Origin: G963665185 sp963665185
GTDB taxonomy: Bacteria; Desulfobacterota; Desulfovibrionia; Desulfovibrionales; Desulfovibrionaceae
Assembly (NCBI GenBank): GCA_963665185.2
Contig: CAXXPO010000003.1
Location: forward strand, 124,001-188,000
Length of the DNA stretch: 64,000 nucleotides
Direction of reading: 5' to 3'
Shown: piece after piece, positions 54,859-64,000 of the stretch
Layout: every line of letters begins with the position of its first letter
Position numbering within the stretch: the stretch's first letter is position 1
The notes under the pieces: generated by a model
What the model saw: the letters and a program-made list of their open reading frames with translations, nothing else
Database searches by the model: none
Told to the model about the DNA's origin: nothing
Position numbers and translations under genes: made by a program

Positions 54859-56727
54859 CTATTTCGCCTTGAGCACCAGCACCTGCCAGGGGGTCAGGCG
54901 CACGGTGTCGGGCTGCGGAAAGACCGGCCCGTGGCCGCCGCCTCCGAATTCCCTGGCTCCGGCATCGAAAAGGACATGGAATCCTCCCCGTGCGAAATCC
55001 AGGTCAAAGGAATAACTTACCGTCCGCGCTGAAAAATGAAACAGGGCCACGATTTCTTTTGTGTGACATTTGCGCCGCAGGGCAAGCACTTTCTTGTCCT
55101 GGTCCAGACAGACGTAACTGTTCCAGGCCAGGGCGTCATCCTTTCTGAATATGGCCGCCCGAAGGTCCAGCAACTTCCGGTACAGCGCCAGGATATGCTT
55201 GTGCGGCGCCAGGCTGCGCTTGCTCCAATCCAGCCTGCTGGCCGCGAACGTGGCCGGGTCGTCCGGGGCGGGCGAGGTTCCGGGCCAGCGAAAATTGCGC
55301 AGATCCTTTTGCCGTCCCTTGCACACGGCCTTGTTCAGAACCGGATTCCGGAAGTCCACAAAGTATTGAAACGGGTTGTTTTCACCGTATTCCTCGCCCA
55401 TGAAAAGCAGGGGAGTGTGCTGTCCAAGCAGCAGACAGGCCACGGCCAGTTTGCGCGCTTCAAAGGAGACCAGGGTGTCGAGCCTGTCCCCACGCGGCCG
55501 GTTGCCGATCTGGTCGTGGTTCTGGATGCAGGCCACGAACGAAAGCGGCGGCAGATCATGAGGGGACGTGCCGCGGGAACGCTTCCAGTAGCGGGAATAC
55601 CGGCCGGTATAGGAAAACCCCTGGCTCAGGCTTTCGGCCACATGATCCAACTGGCCGAAATCCTTGTAGTACCCGTATGTCTCGTGGGTCAGCAGGGCGT
55701 GCAGGGCGTGGTGAAAATCGTCGCTCCACTGGGCGTCCATGCCGAGTCCACCCTGGTCCACGGGACGGACCGTGCGGGCGTCGTTGGCGTCGGACTCCGC
55801 AATCATGCAAAGCTTCTTGCCCATGCCCGGCCCGAGGCCGGCGGCAAGCCTGGACAGCTGCCCCAGGATGGGGCGGCACCCGTTGTCGTAAATGGATTGC
55901 ACCGCGTCCAGCCGCAACCCGTCGATGTGATAGTTCTCGAACCAGTGCAGGGCGTTGGTCAGGAAATAGGCACGGACCGGGTCCGAATGCGGGCCGTCGA
56001 AATTAATGGCCTGTCCCCACGGCGTGGCGTAGCTGTCTGTGAAATAATGGCCGTAGGCATGAAGCACGTTCCCTTCGGGGCCGACATGATTGTAAACCAC
56101 GTCCAGCATCACGGCCAGTCCCAGCCCATGGGCATGGTCCACGAAACGCTTCAACCCGTCCGGGCCGCCGTAACTGTCCTGCACGGCGAACGGAAAAACC
56201 CCGTCATACCCCCAGTTGCGCCTGCCGGAAAACTGGGCCACGGGCATGATTTCCAGGCAGGTCACGCCCAGGTGGGCCAAATCCTCCAACCGCTCCATGG
56301 CCGCCTCGAACGTTCCCTCCGCGTAAAGGTTCCGATGTGCAGTTCATAGATGACCGCACCGGGCAGAGGCAAACCGGGAAAACCGCAGTCGTTCCACTCA
56401 AAGGCGTTGTGGTCCATCACACGGGAAGGTCCGAAAACCCCCAGTGGCTGGAAATGGGAGGCCGGGTCGGGAAGCTGCTTGCCGCCTGGAATTTCAAAAA
56501 CATAGTCCGTCCCCGCCGCAACATCGGGCACAATCGCCGTGAAATGGCCGTGCTCGTCGCGTTCCATGGGAACGATGCGCTGACCCGGCTGCAAAACCAC
56601 GGAGAGTTCCCTCAGTTTCGGGGCCCAGACGGTGAAACTGCACCCCCCCGTCCTTTCTGAGAAATGCGCCAGGTACGGGTAGATGCAGGTCTTCCGTTAT
56701 GGCGATGGTCATGTCGGTCGTGCTCAT
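54859..56727 (-). pseudogene. treZ: Maltooligosyl-trehalose trehalohydrolase TreZ, two frameshifts
   Basis: About 622 residues. CBM48 and GH13 domains: EIMPVAQFSGRRNWGYDGVF, DVVYNHVGPEGN, IDGLRLDAVQSIYDNG, IAESDANDA and IQNHDQIGNRPRGDRL. It releases trehalose from maltooligosyltrehalose. One extra base in AAA 56635-56637 (TTT in the gene; corrected QFTVWAPKLREL) and one missing C at 56319-56320 (corrected GTFTREGTFEAAM) break the frame. TreY, its partner, is not in the window. Start ATG 56727 is 17 bases after the end of treS. Confidence 0.9.
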
Positions 56728-56744
56728 TATGCAGTGCCTGTCTC

Positions 56745-59700
56745 TCATATCCGGCCCGGAAGCCCGAGAATACGTTCTATGGTGGCCAGCGTGGGTTCAA
56801 GATCGCCCTGCCTTTCCAGTACCCAGCCTATTTCCAGAAACGCCTTCTCCAGAATATAGGCGTCCAGCATCGTGGCCATGCTGTCGAATTCGCGGGGCAG
56901 GAAGGGGGCGTTCCTGGATTTTTCAATATATGCGGCCAAAAAAGCGCCGAAAGCGCAGGAATGCCAGAATTCGCTCCAGGGGGCCAGGGCTTGACGGTCC
57001 TGAGGTCTCATGCTCCGCTCCATGAGCGCGGTGTACGCCGTACGGCACAGGGAACGTTCCAGGTCGGCCACGTCGCGGAATGGCGAACGCTTGATGCGCC
57101 GTTGGGACAGAGGTTTTTCCGGTTTTCCCTCAAAGTCGATGACAATGTAATCCTTGCCCGTGTAAAGCAGGTGCCCCAAATGATAATCCCCGTGTATGCG
57201 GATTTTCAGGCTGTCGATCTTCTGGCGGTAAAACTGCTGAAAATGGTCCAGCACCTGCTTCCGGGCCTGAATTACTGCCTGGGCACGCGGGGCAAGTTCC
57301 CCGGGGAATTTACCGCCCGGAATGTCGGACGCGGCCGGGGAGGAATCCTCCACTGCCCTGCGCAGACTTTCGATCATGCGCTTGGCATTGCTCTGCATGG
57401 TCTGGAAGACCGAACGCTGGTAGAGCATGGTGAACGGCTCGGGTGCGAAATCGGGGTTGGCCGTGGTACGGCTCAGCGCCAGATGCAGTTCGGCCGTACG
57501 CACACCCATACGCCGAAACAGCTCGATGTCGGACTCGCCCAACAGGTCGCGCAGTTCGGCAGACAGCTGGATGCGGCTGGACAGGCTGGGCGAGGCGGGA
57601 ATGGCCGGAGCGAATTTGAAATCCAGCCGGGCCGCCTGGACCCGTTCGAAAAAACGGTCCGCCGCATCCAGGCAGTGGGTGTGGGCGTCGGATTCGCAAT
57701 GGACGTAACGTTTCATAACCCCGGCGATAACGGGTTCGCTGTCGGAACGTTTGTACTGCAACGCGCCCAGGCATGGCGGAGTATGTTTGAAGTCCGCCTG
57801 CTCCATGAGGGTAGCGGACCATTTCCAGGTCCGGGTTCATGCCCTCTTCGGCCAGGCGGAATATCTTCAGAAAGTATTCCGACCCGATGCGCAGAATCGT
57901 ATTGATGCGCTGGCTCATGAACAACGAGGTACGCAGGTCGTCCAAAGCGCGTCTGCCGTTTCGGGCGGCCTTGGCGGGAAGTGTCTGTATCTCGCCGTGA
58001 CGGCCCTGGGTGCTCTGTTTCCTGGTCAGCAGGTCCACGATGCGGTCGCATGAACCGTCGGGATGGATGCCCTCGAAAAGAATGGCGGTGCGTCCTTCGT
58101 GTTCGTAGGTGCAGATCACGTCCTGGGGCGATTTTGCCAGAATGGCCATGGCCTCGGCCCCAAGGGCGAAGGAGACCAGCAGGTTGGCCGTAAGCGGAGA
58201 GCGCTCGAAAAAGGCCGCGCCGGTAATGAGCAGCCAGGTCGGCCGTCCGGGAAGCCCCAAAGGCAGCGCCTCCAATATCTCCATGGACTTGAACTTGCGG
58301 CCGTACATGCCCAGCAGCCTGCGCCGCTTCAGATAGGCGGGCAGGGCGCGGGATTGCAGGGGTCTCCTTGACCCCGAAATCGAGAAAGTCGCCACTGCCC
58401 AGGTCCGGGCACATGGTGGGCTTGTCCGCCGACAACTCCGTGGTTTCTTCCGAAGGCTCCAAAGAAAAAAGATAGTAGCCGTGGGCATTGAGCGTCAGGG
58501 TGGTGGGAGTCCGCCTTATGGTGGGAAAACGGTTGCGGCTGAAGACCTCCACGGGCTGATGTCCGTCAAAGGCGCTCAGGTCCAGGCACACGGCCTGGGG
58601 ATGGCGGGACAGGTTTATGACCACCAGGAGACATTCGTCCACGGGCGACGCCCCCCCCCCTCTGCCGCCGTGTCCCGAAAACGGCGCAGATAGGCCAGCA
58701 CCTTGGGATTTTCCGGCAGGATGAACTCCAGCCCGCCCCGGCCGAACGCCTTGTAGCGTTTGCGCATGGCAATGAAATTCTTCATCCACCACAGCAGGGA
58801 GGAGCGGTTGCGCTCCTGGTTTTCCACGTTGATGGCTTCGTAGTGGTATTCCGGGTCGATGATCACGGGCAGGAAAAGCCGCTGCGGATTGGCCCTGGAA
58901 AAGCCCGCATTACGGTCGGCCGACCATTGCATGGGCGTTCGCACGCCGTCGCGGTCGCCCAGGTAGTAATTGTCGCCCATGCCCAGTTCGTCGCCGTAGT
59001 AGATGACCACCGAACCGGGCATGGTCATGAGCAGCACGTTCATCAGCTCTATCTTGCGGCGGTCGTTGTCCAGCAGCGGGGCCAGCCTGCGCCGGATGCC
59101 CAGGTTGATGCGGGCGCGGGGATCGCGGGCGTACATCTTGTACATGTAGTCGCGCTCCTCGTCCGTGACCATCTCCAGGGTCAGCTCGTCGTGGTTGCGC
59201 AGAAACAAGGCCCATTGGGAATTCTCCGGTATGGCCGGGGTCTGGTCCAGGATATCCACTATGGGAAAACGGTCTTCCATCTGCAAGGACATGAACATGC
59301 GCGGCATGAGCGGAAAATGAAAGGCCATGTGGCACATGTCGCCCTTACCGAAATAGGCCACGGCATCTTCGGGCCATTGGTTGGCCTCGGCCAGAAGCAT
59401 GCGGCCCTTCGGAAATTTCCTGTCCACGTGGGTGCGCAGGTCGCGAATGAACCCGTAGGTTTCGGGCAGGTTTTCGCAGTTGGTCCCCCTCGCGCTCGAA
59501 CAGGTAAGGGATGGCGTCCAGGCGCAGGCCGTCCACGCCCATATTCAGCCAGAAATCCAGCACCCTGAGAACTTCGCGGCGCACGTCCCGGCTTTCAAAA
59601 TTGAGGTCGGGCTGGTGGCAGTAGAACCTGTGCCAGAAATAGGATTTCGCCACCGGGTCCCAGGACCAGTTGGACGTTTCGAAATCTTTGAAGATGATAC

Positions 59701-60133
59701 GGGTTTCGTGGTATTTTTCCGGGGTGTCGCTCCACACGTAATAGTCGCGGTGGCGCGATCCGGGTGCGGCCCGGCGGGCGCGCTGGAACCAGGCATGCTG
59801 GTCCGAAGTATGGTTGAGAACCAGTTCGGTGATGACCTTGAGGCCGCGCTTGTGGGCCTCGCGCAGAAGTTTCCTGAAATCCGCGATGGTTCCGTAGTCC
59901 GGGTTCACGCCCACGGGGTCGGCGATATCATAGCCGTCGTCCTTGAGCGGCGAAGGATAGAACGGCAACAGCCAGATGGCTGTCACACCGAGGTCCTGAA
60001 GGTAGTCGAGCTTGCGGGTCAGCCCTTTGAAATCGCCTTTGCCGTCGCCGTCCGAATCGAAAAAACATTTGACGTGGACTTCGTAGATGATGGCGTCCTT
60101 GAACCACAAAGCGTCGTGTGTTGTTTCGGCCAT
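56745..60133 (-). pseudogene. treS: Trehalose synthase-maltokinase fusion (TreS-Mak), four frameshifts
   Basis: About 1,130 residues after correction. N-terminal GH13: WFKDAIIYEVHVKCFFDSDG, YDIADPVGVNPDYGTIADFR, GLRLDAIPYLFEREG, LLAEANQWPEDAV, RNHDELTL. C-terminal maltokinase part: MSQRINTILRIGSEYF, IHGDYHLGHLL and IVIDFEGKPEKPL. It isomerises maltose and trehalose and phosphorylates maltose. Breaks lie in CCCCC 59485-59489, C10 58651-58660, GGGG 58359-58362 and GGG 57809-57811; each side stays in family. Start ATG 60133 (or 60139) with GGAG upstream. Confidence 0.88.
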
Positions 60134-60448
60134 GCGCATGCTCTCCGGTGGGGCGTATGCAAAAATATTGTTTTTCCGGCGTCCTGTCCCGGAACGTGGG
60201 ACCTTCCATTTCCCAGCTGACAGAAATGGTAGTATTATTTGACCCGGTTGACAAACCGTCTGTACGGCTTTTCCCGCGCGACCGATCCGTTGATTTGCTT
60301 TCCTTTTCAATAAAAGGCAAGCAGTACGTAATCGTTGACAAATTCATACCCGGAACAACACGGAAAAAAACAGAACATTTTTTTATCCCGATCTGACGTC
60401 GCCGTCACTCCAGATTGAAGTTCCGGGGAATATTCGCCGGGGACACAT
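60134..60448. other. Divergent promoter region, treS-mak and O-antigen-ligase-like gene
   Basis: 315 bases between divergent genes. A TTGACA-like sequence is present near 60261, but no matching -10 was found. It is AT-richer around 60220-60400. Confidence 0.4.
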
Positions 60449-61645
60449 ATGCTCGTACCCTCAGACTTCTGGGCCGCTTTTCCGCTCTATCTCTGTTACT
60501 GGGTTTTTCCCGCTGCCATGCTGCTGGCCCGGTCCGTCGGGCTGGATCTGCCCCGGAACGCGATAGACGGAGTCTGGCTGGCCTATGCCGCGGCCGGAGC
60601 CGCGCACCTGGCGTTCGCCCGGACGGAACGCGGACACATGGCCGGAATCCGTCTGACGGCAGCCCTTTTCTGCGCCACCGTGGCATTGCTTTTGCTGCGT
60701 TTTGCATGGCCGGTCATGCAGCCCGGATTCATGGCTGTTCCCCTGGGCCATGGAGCTCAAGCCGTTTCTCTACATGCTTGTGGCAGGCACGGGACTGGCA
60801 GCCTTCGGACGTCCGTCCGAAAGCCACTTTCTGGCCTGCGGCAAAGGGCTGGCCCTGATCGTGCTTTGCGAGTTCCTCTTCACCTGGCTGCGCACCGGAC
60901 AGATGCTCCGGCCCCAGGGATCGGGAGAGGTCAATTACGACGCCGTGCTCCTGGCCGTCAGCCTGTGTTTCTGTCTGACCTTCCGGCGCGCTTCCCCCGT
61001 CTGGCTGCTTGTTTTGGGAATTATGGCCACGCTTTCCCGCACCTCCATTCTGGCCGCAGCGGGAATGCTTCTGCTGTTCGGGCCTTTTGGCTGGAGCCGC
61101 AGGTTTTTCTTCGTCTGCCTGGCCGCGGGCGGACTATGTCTGTCCTTCTGGGTGCGCGGATTGCCGGGCGCACTGGACGCCCCTTGACAGGACTATGGAT
61201 GTGGCAGGCGGCGGGGAGCTTCGCCCTGGCTTCGCCCGTGGAGGCCATGACGGGATTCTGGCCCGGCCTGGCCTTGCCGCTCCCGGTACCGGCGCAGCTC
61301 TCCTTTTTATGGTCCATGCAGGCCGGGGAATGGGGAATTACCGGGGTGCATCCCTACAATCTGCACGGATTCTGGCTGCGCATGGCCGCAACCTGGGGCG
61401 TGGGAACGGCCGCCCTGTCCGCTGCGGCATTGTGTTGGGCCATGATAGTGGCAAAAGGCAACGCAGTGCGGAGCCTTTCCATGCTCTGCATTGCGGCGGG
61501 CATGACCATGGGGCTGGTGTATTGCAGTAACGTGGCTGTACCATTGCTGCTGGCCTTTGTTGTAAGCGTTCGAAGCACCCCCCGGCCGGTTCGGTTGCAG
61601 AAGACTTGCTTGCAAATCCCGTTAAATGTAATAGAAGGGATCTAA
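60449..61645 (+). pseudogene. O-antigen-ligase/polymerase-like membrane protein, two frameshifts
   Basis: About 398 residues with roughly ten membrane helices. The segments SRTSILAAAGMLLLFGP and HPYNLHGFWLRMAATWGVGT fit the Wzy_C/RfaL ligase pattern. Frame breaks at CCCC 60740-60743 (one extra, corrected AVPWAMELKPFLYML) and CCCC 61180-61183 (one missing, corrected LDAPLTGLWMW). No glycosyltransferase genes lie beside it. ATG 60449 follows GGGGACACAT. Confidence 0.7.
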
Positions 61646-61647
61646 CC

Positions 61648-61669
61648 GGATCGACTACGAAGTCGATCC
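61648..61669 (+). terminator. Hairpin after the ligase-like gene
   Basis: GGATCGACT (61648-61656), loop ACGA, AGTCGATCC (61661-61669). Starts three bases after the stop; no T-run. Confidence 0.55.
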
Positions 61670-61679
61670 CACGGGCCGC

Positions 61680-61738
61680 TCAAAAAAAGTTTGATTTCTT
61701 TGAATAAACCAAGTCATCGAACTTTTATCAGCAGCCTC
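61680..61738 (+). repeat. Dispersed element, partial copy G
   Basis: Only the right half is recognisable: GTTTGATTTCTTTGAA, CATCGAACTTTTATCAGCAG, CCTC. It matches the last 50 bases of copy B. It ends just before the RBS of the TPR gene. Confidence 0.6.
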
Positions 61739-61753
61739 AAACGAGGTAGTCTT

Positions 61754-62470
61754 TTGGAACGGACAAACAAAGGCATATTTTCCGCCAAGGTCAGAGGCGA
61801 AAGCGGTACCACGGTTACGACGTATTTCAGTGCCGTGGAGCTGGCCGACGGAAGAATGGAAGTGCAGCGGTTGAGCGGCACGCTTGTTGCCGTGGGCAAG
61901 GCCAAGGTGATTTCCCAGGAGGAATTCGCCAGACGCTTCGAGCCGGAGCCGGAATTCTTTGTCCAGTCCCTTGCAGGCAAGGAATCGAATGCGGACAGCT
62001 ACCTCGCCCTGGCCATGACCCGTGGCGAATCCGTCCAGCAGGTCAACGAGGACAACATCCGGGCCAGTTTCAAACATGGCCTTCTCCTGCTGCAGCAAGG
62101 GCAGAAGGACAAGGCCTCTGCCCTGTTCGACCGGATTCTCCGGCTGGACGGACCGTTCGAGGCGGAACACAAGCACCTGTTCAATTCCTGCGGCATCAAC
62201 CTGCGCAAAAGCGGACAGGCGGCCAGGGCTTTGGATTTCTACCGCCGGGCCGCCAGGCTGGTCTCCGATGATGAGAACCTTTTCCACAACATGGCACGCG
62301 CCTGCTACGACAAGGGCGACGTAGCCAGTGCCCGTGTATTTTTACGCAAATCCCTTTCCATCAACCCTGATCTGGCAGTGAGCAAGAAGTTCATGCGCTT
62401 TCTGGACCGCAGGGACAAACGCAAGAAATCCATACGGGACCCCAAGTTCTACCGCACGCCTTTTGAGTAG
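61754..62470 (+). CDS. TPR-repeat protein
   Basis: About 238 residues. Start TTG 61754 is chosen: GAGG lies seven bases upstream and no ATG is in frame before codon 35. The first 80 residues are not recognised (FSAKVRGESGTTVTTYFSAV). Two to three TPR units follow (HGLLLLQQGQKDKASALFDR, INLRKSGQAARALDFYRRAA, ACYDKGDVASARVFLRKSLS). The end is basic. A scaffold protein; target unknown. Confidence 0.75.
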   Translation: MERTNKGIFSAKVRGESGTTVTTYFSAVELADGRMEVQRLSGTLVAVGKAKVISQEEFARRFEPEPEFFVQSLAGKESNADSYLALAMTRGESVQQVNEDNIRASFKHGLLLLQQGQKDKASALFDRILRLDGPFEAEHKHLFNSCGINLRKSGQAARALDFYRRAARLVSDDENLFHNMARACYDKGDVASARVFLRKSLSINPDLAVSKKFMRFLDRRDKRKKSIRDPKFYRTPFE

Positions 62471-62995
62471 CCCCTGCCGGACCGGACCTACCTCTCGTTT
62501 CTTCCGTCGGCTGAAACTTCGGACATCTGCCGGATAGCCAGAAACCGGGACCTTGCAAAGCAAGGCAGCGGCTTTCCATTGCATGTCCTGGCATTCTTCC
62601 CGCGCAAATCCCAGCCTGGCTTGCAACGCCATTCTGCGGTCGATTCCAAGATCGGGAATACTCCGGGCACTCGTCACGCTCCTGCATTCCGGGAAAAAGT
62701 TTCAGGAGTGTTCAGTACAGGACCACTATAGTCACGGCCCCCGGCAAGGCGGCGCAAAACTGACCGCATGTCCCGGCGTTTTTTTCTATTGTCGCCCACA
62801 ACGGAACCGCCACCCCAAAAGGGTAATGCAGTAGATGCAGGAAGTTGTCCCGATCAATATCAGGAAAGATTATATCTTATTTTGTATGTCCAAAATACAT
62901 CTTTTCTTGAAAAGAACTTGATCATAATGTTTTATTTATTGTAACTGTTGTAGTGACAGATTCGAATATGTATCTTTAAGGAGGAAAAGACTGTT
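62471..62995. other. Non-coding region upstream of mucR
   Basis: 525 bases. The last 130 are AT-rich (62870-62960) and should hold the mucR promoter, but no clear -35/-10 pair with standard spacing was found. No credible gene on either strand. Confidence 0.5.
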
Positions 62996-63403
62996 ATGGA
63001 ACAACATCTCAAGGAAGCTCTTGGCATCGTGAAAGCGCAGGCCAGTGTGCGCCATATGACGGAAGAAGAAATCGTCAATATGCTCCGGAGCCTTTCCGAA
63101 GGCATCAAAAACGTGGCCGAAGGCATTGAACCTCTGGAAGATACGGAAACGCACGCCCTTGCTTCCGACCCCCTGAAGGCCATTCGTGAGAAATCCGTTA
63201 CCTGTCTTGAATGCGGAAAGAAATTCAAGATCATCACCAAGCGCCACCTGGCGACCCATGGTCTGACCCCCAAGGAATACAAGGAAAAATACGGATACAA
63301 GAAAGGATTGTCCCTTGTGGCCAAAGGCCTTGCCCGTGAACGACGCAACAAGATGCGCGATATGAAACTGTGGGAAAAGAGAAAGAAGAAGACGGCGGAA
63401 TGA
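62996..63403 (+). CDS. MucR/Ros-family zinc-finger regulator
   Basis: 135 residues. VTCLECGKKFKIITKRHLAT, followed by HGLTPKEYKEKYGYKKG, is the Ros/MucR Cys2His2-type DNA-binding motif. A basic tail follows. MucR proteins repress many genes and are abundant in Desulfovibrio-like genomes. AAGGAGGAAAAG precedes ATG 62996. The N-terminal helix may mediate oligomerisation. Confidence 0.92.
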   Translation: MEQHLKEALGIVKAQASVRHMTEEEIVNMLRSLSEGIKNVAEGIEPLEDTETHALASDPLKAIREKSVTCLECGKKFKIITKRHLATHGLTPKEYKEKYGYKKGLSLVAKGLARERRNKMRDMKLWEKRKKKTAE

Positions 63404-63947
63404 ACATGTTTTTTGTCCTGTCCGGACTTCGACAAAAGGTCTTCGCCCCTTGAAGCGGAAATGTTCCCAAATGTGACGTATTTAGGGTGCAGTCGGCTTG
63501 CCGACGTATCGGCCAGATGCAGCCGGAATTTTCATGTGGCTAGTCCCGGAGGACAGCCCGGCTTTTTCCCGTTTCAGGCGGTGCTCAGCAAGCGCAGAGC
63601 TGTTTCAACACGGCGCCGCGACGTCCCCCTCTCCACGCAGTACGAGGTTTTCCGTTCGATCGCCCCGCTGTTGAGGACGTGGACCCGGCGTGTCGCAAAT
63701 ACAAGGGTCTCTATGAAACGCGGCATCTGGCTGCCCTGGCCGTCCCGTTGACCGGAGGGGCGGGACGGGCCGATATTGAATTGTCCTGCATATCCCGGTA
63801 GTACTTCCCATCTGGTGGTTGCAAAATCCCGTTCCCTGACTCGGGCCGCAATGGTGCATTCCGTTTCCAGTGCCGTGCCCTGTCGGGCGGGACGGAGCCG
63901 GGCTGGCTTTCCCATTTCCCATCAGCACACCACCCGGAGGAACATCC
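63404..63947. other. Non-coding region before the right-hand gene
   Basis: 544 bases without a credible gene. Several short open frames on both strands have atypical composition and no recognisable homology. No clear terminator follows mucR. I see nothing definite here. Confidence 0.45.
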
Positions 63948-64000
63948 TTGTCTTTCATTGCCGGTATCGACGGCGGCGCGGTCAGCCTCAAGGCGGTTGT
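63948..64000 (+). CDS. BadF/BcrA-type ATPase (acyl-CoA dehydratase activase-like), 5' end
   Basis: Seventeen codons only. TTG 63948 has GGAGG seven bases upstream. The sequence SFIAGIDGGAVSLKAV matches the ATPase P-loop of the family (GID-G-S-S-K). The gene continues outside the window. The TTG start is unusual. Function is inferred from one motif. Confidence 0.55.
   Translation, partial: MSFIAGIDGGAVSLKAV

Noticed and set aside
63413..63751. Plus-strand open frame of 112 codons after mucR.
   Set aside because: Atypical composition, no ribosome-binding site and no recognisable motif.

Overview
The window reads like a chromosome segment of a high-GC, anaerobic, sulfate-reducer-like deltaproteobacterium (Desulfovibrionaceae-like). 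This is an inference from content: a tungsten/molybdenum aldehyde:ferredoxin oxidoreductase with its polyferredoxin, a B12-dependent (class II) ribonucleotide reductase, amphi-Trp proteins, a MucR/Ros zinc-finger regulator, paired Cache-PAS chemoreceptors and a 2-hydroxyacyl-CoA-dehydratase-activase-like start at the right edge. No rRNA, tRNA, CRISPR array, insertion sequence or phage was recognised.

Region 1 (1-21974) is a type VI secretion locus: tssL (end only), tssM, tagF, tssA, tssB, tssC, hcp, tssE, tssF, tssG and tssH/clpV, all on the plus strand. hcp has its own sigma-54-type promoter behind a terminator. An accessory block follows: an unknown 257-residue protein, an inverted gene for a fused and diverged TssB-TssC sheath-like protein, two paralogous exported proteins in tandem, a pentapeptide-repeat protein and an RcsF-like lipoprotein. 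vgrG and PAAR genes are absent from the window; tssJ and tssK are not seen either.

Region 2 (22098-28174) holds a lone receiver-domain response regulator, a ModE-like regulator facing a MATE-DUF2156-proB operon, and a ribbon-helix-helix/amphi-Trp operon with two kinds of operator-like DNA at its promoter. Region 3 (28262-36923) has two near-duplicate chemoreceptors, a stand-alone BPL_N protein, a higBA toxin-antitoxin pair, a 46-bp perfect palindrome and a 200-bp tandem repeat array. Region 4 (36924-47262) carries valS, a ModF-like double ABC ATPase, nrdJ, a possibly Fur-controlled methyltransferase, trmJ and a FadL-type porin. Region 5 (47618-53093) is a minus-strand group of ferredoxin, aldehyde oxidoreductase, HyuA-like and deacetylase-like genes. 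Region 6 (53311-60133) is a minus-strand trehalose/maltodextrin cluster (treS-maltokinase, treZ, malQ). Region 7 has an O-antigen-ligase-like membrane protein, a TPR protein, mucR and the start of a BadF/BcrA-type ATPase gene.

Two features cut across the regions. First, seven genes carry 13 frameshifts, nearly all in short homopolymer runs and mostly one-base gains, while the flanking protein sequence is well conserved. Base-calling error is the simplest reading; decay is less likely. Second, a dispersed ~120-bp element with terminal inverted repeats (CAGGCTGTT ... AACAGCCTG) occurs at least seven times between genes, often touching a stop codon, and in one case contains a 24-bp terminator hairpin.
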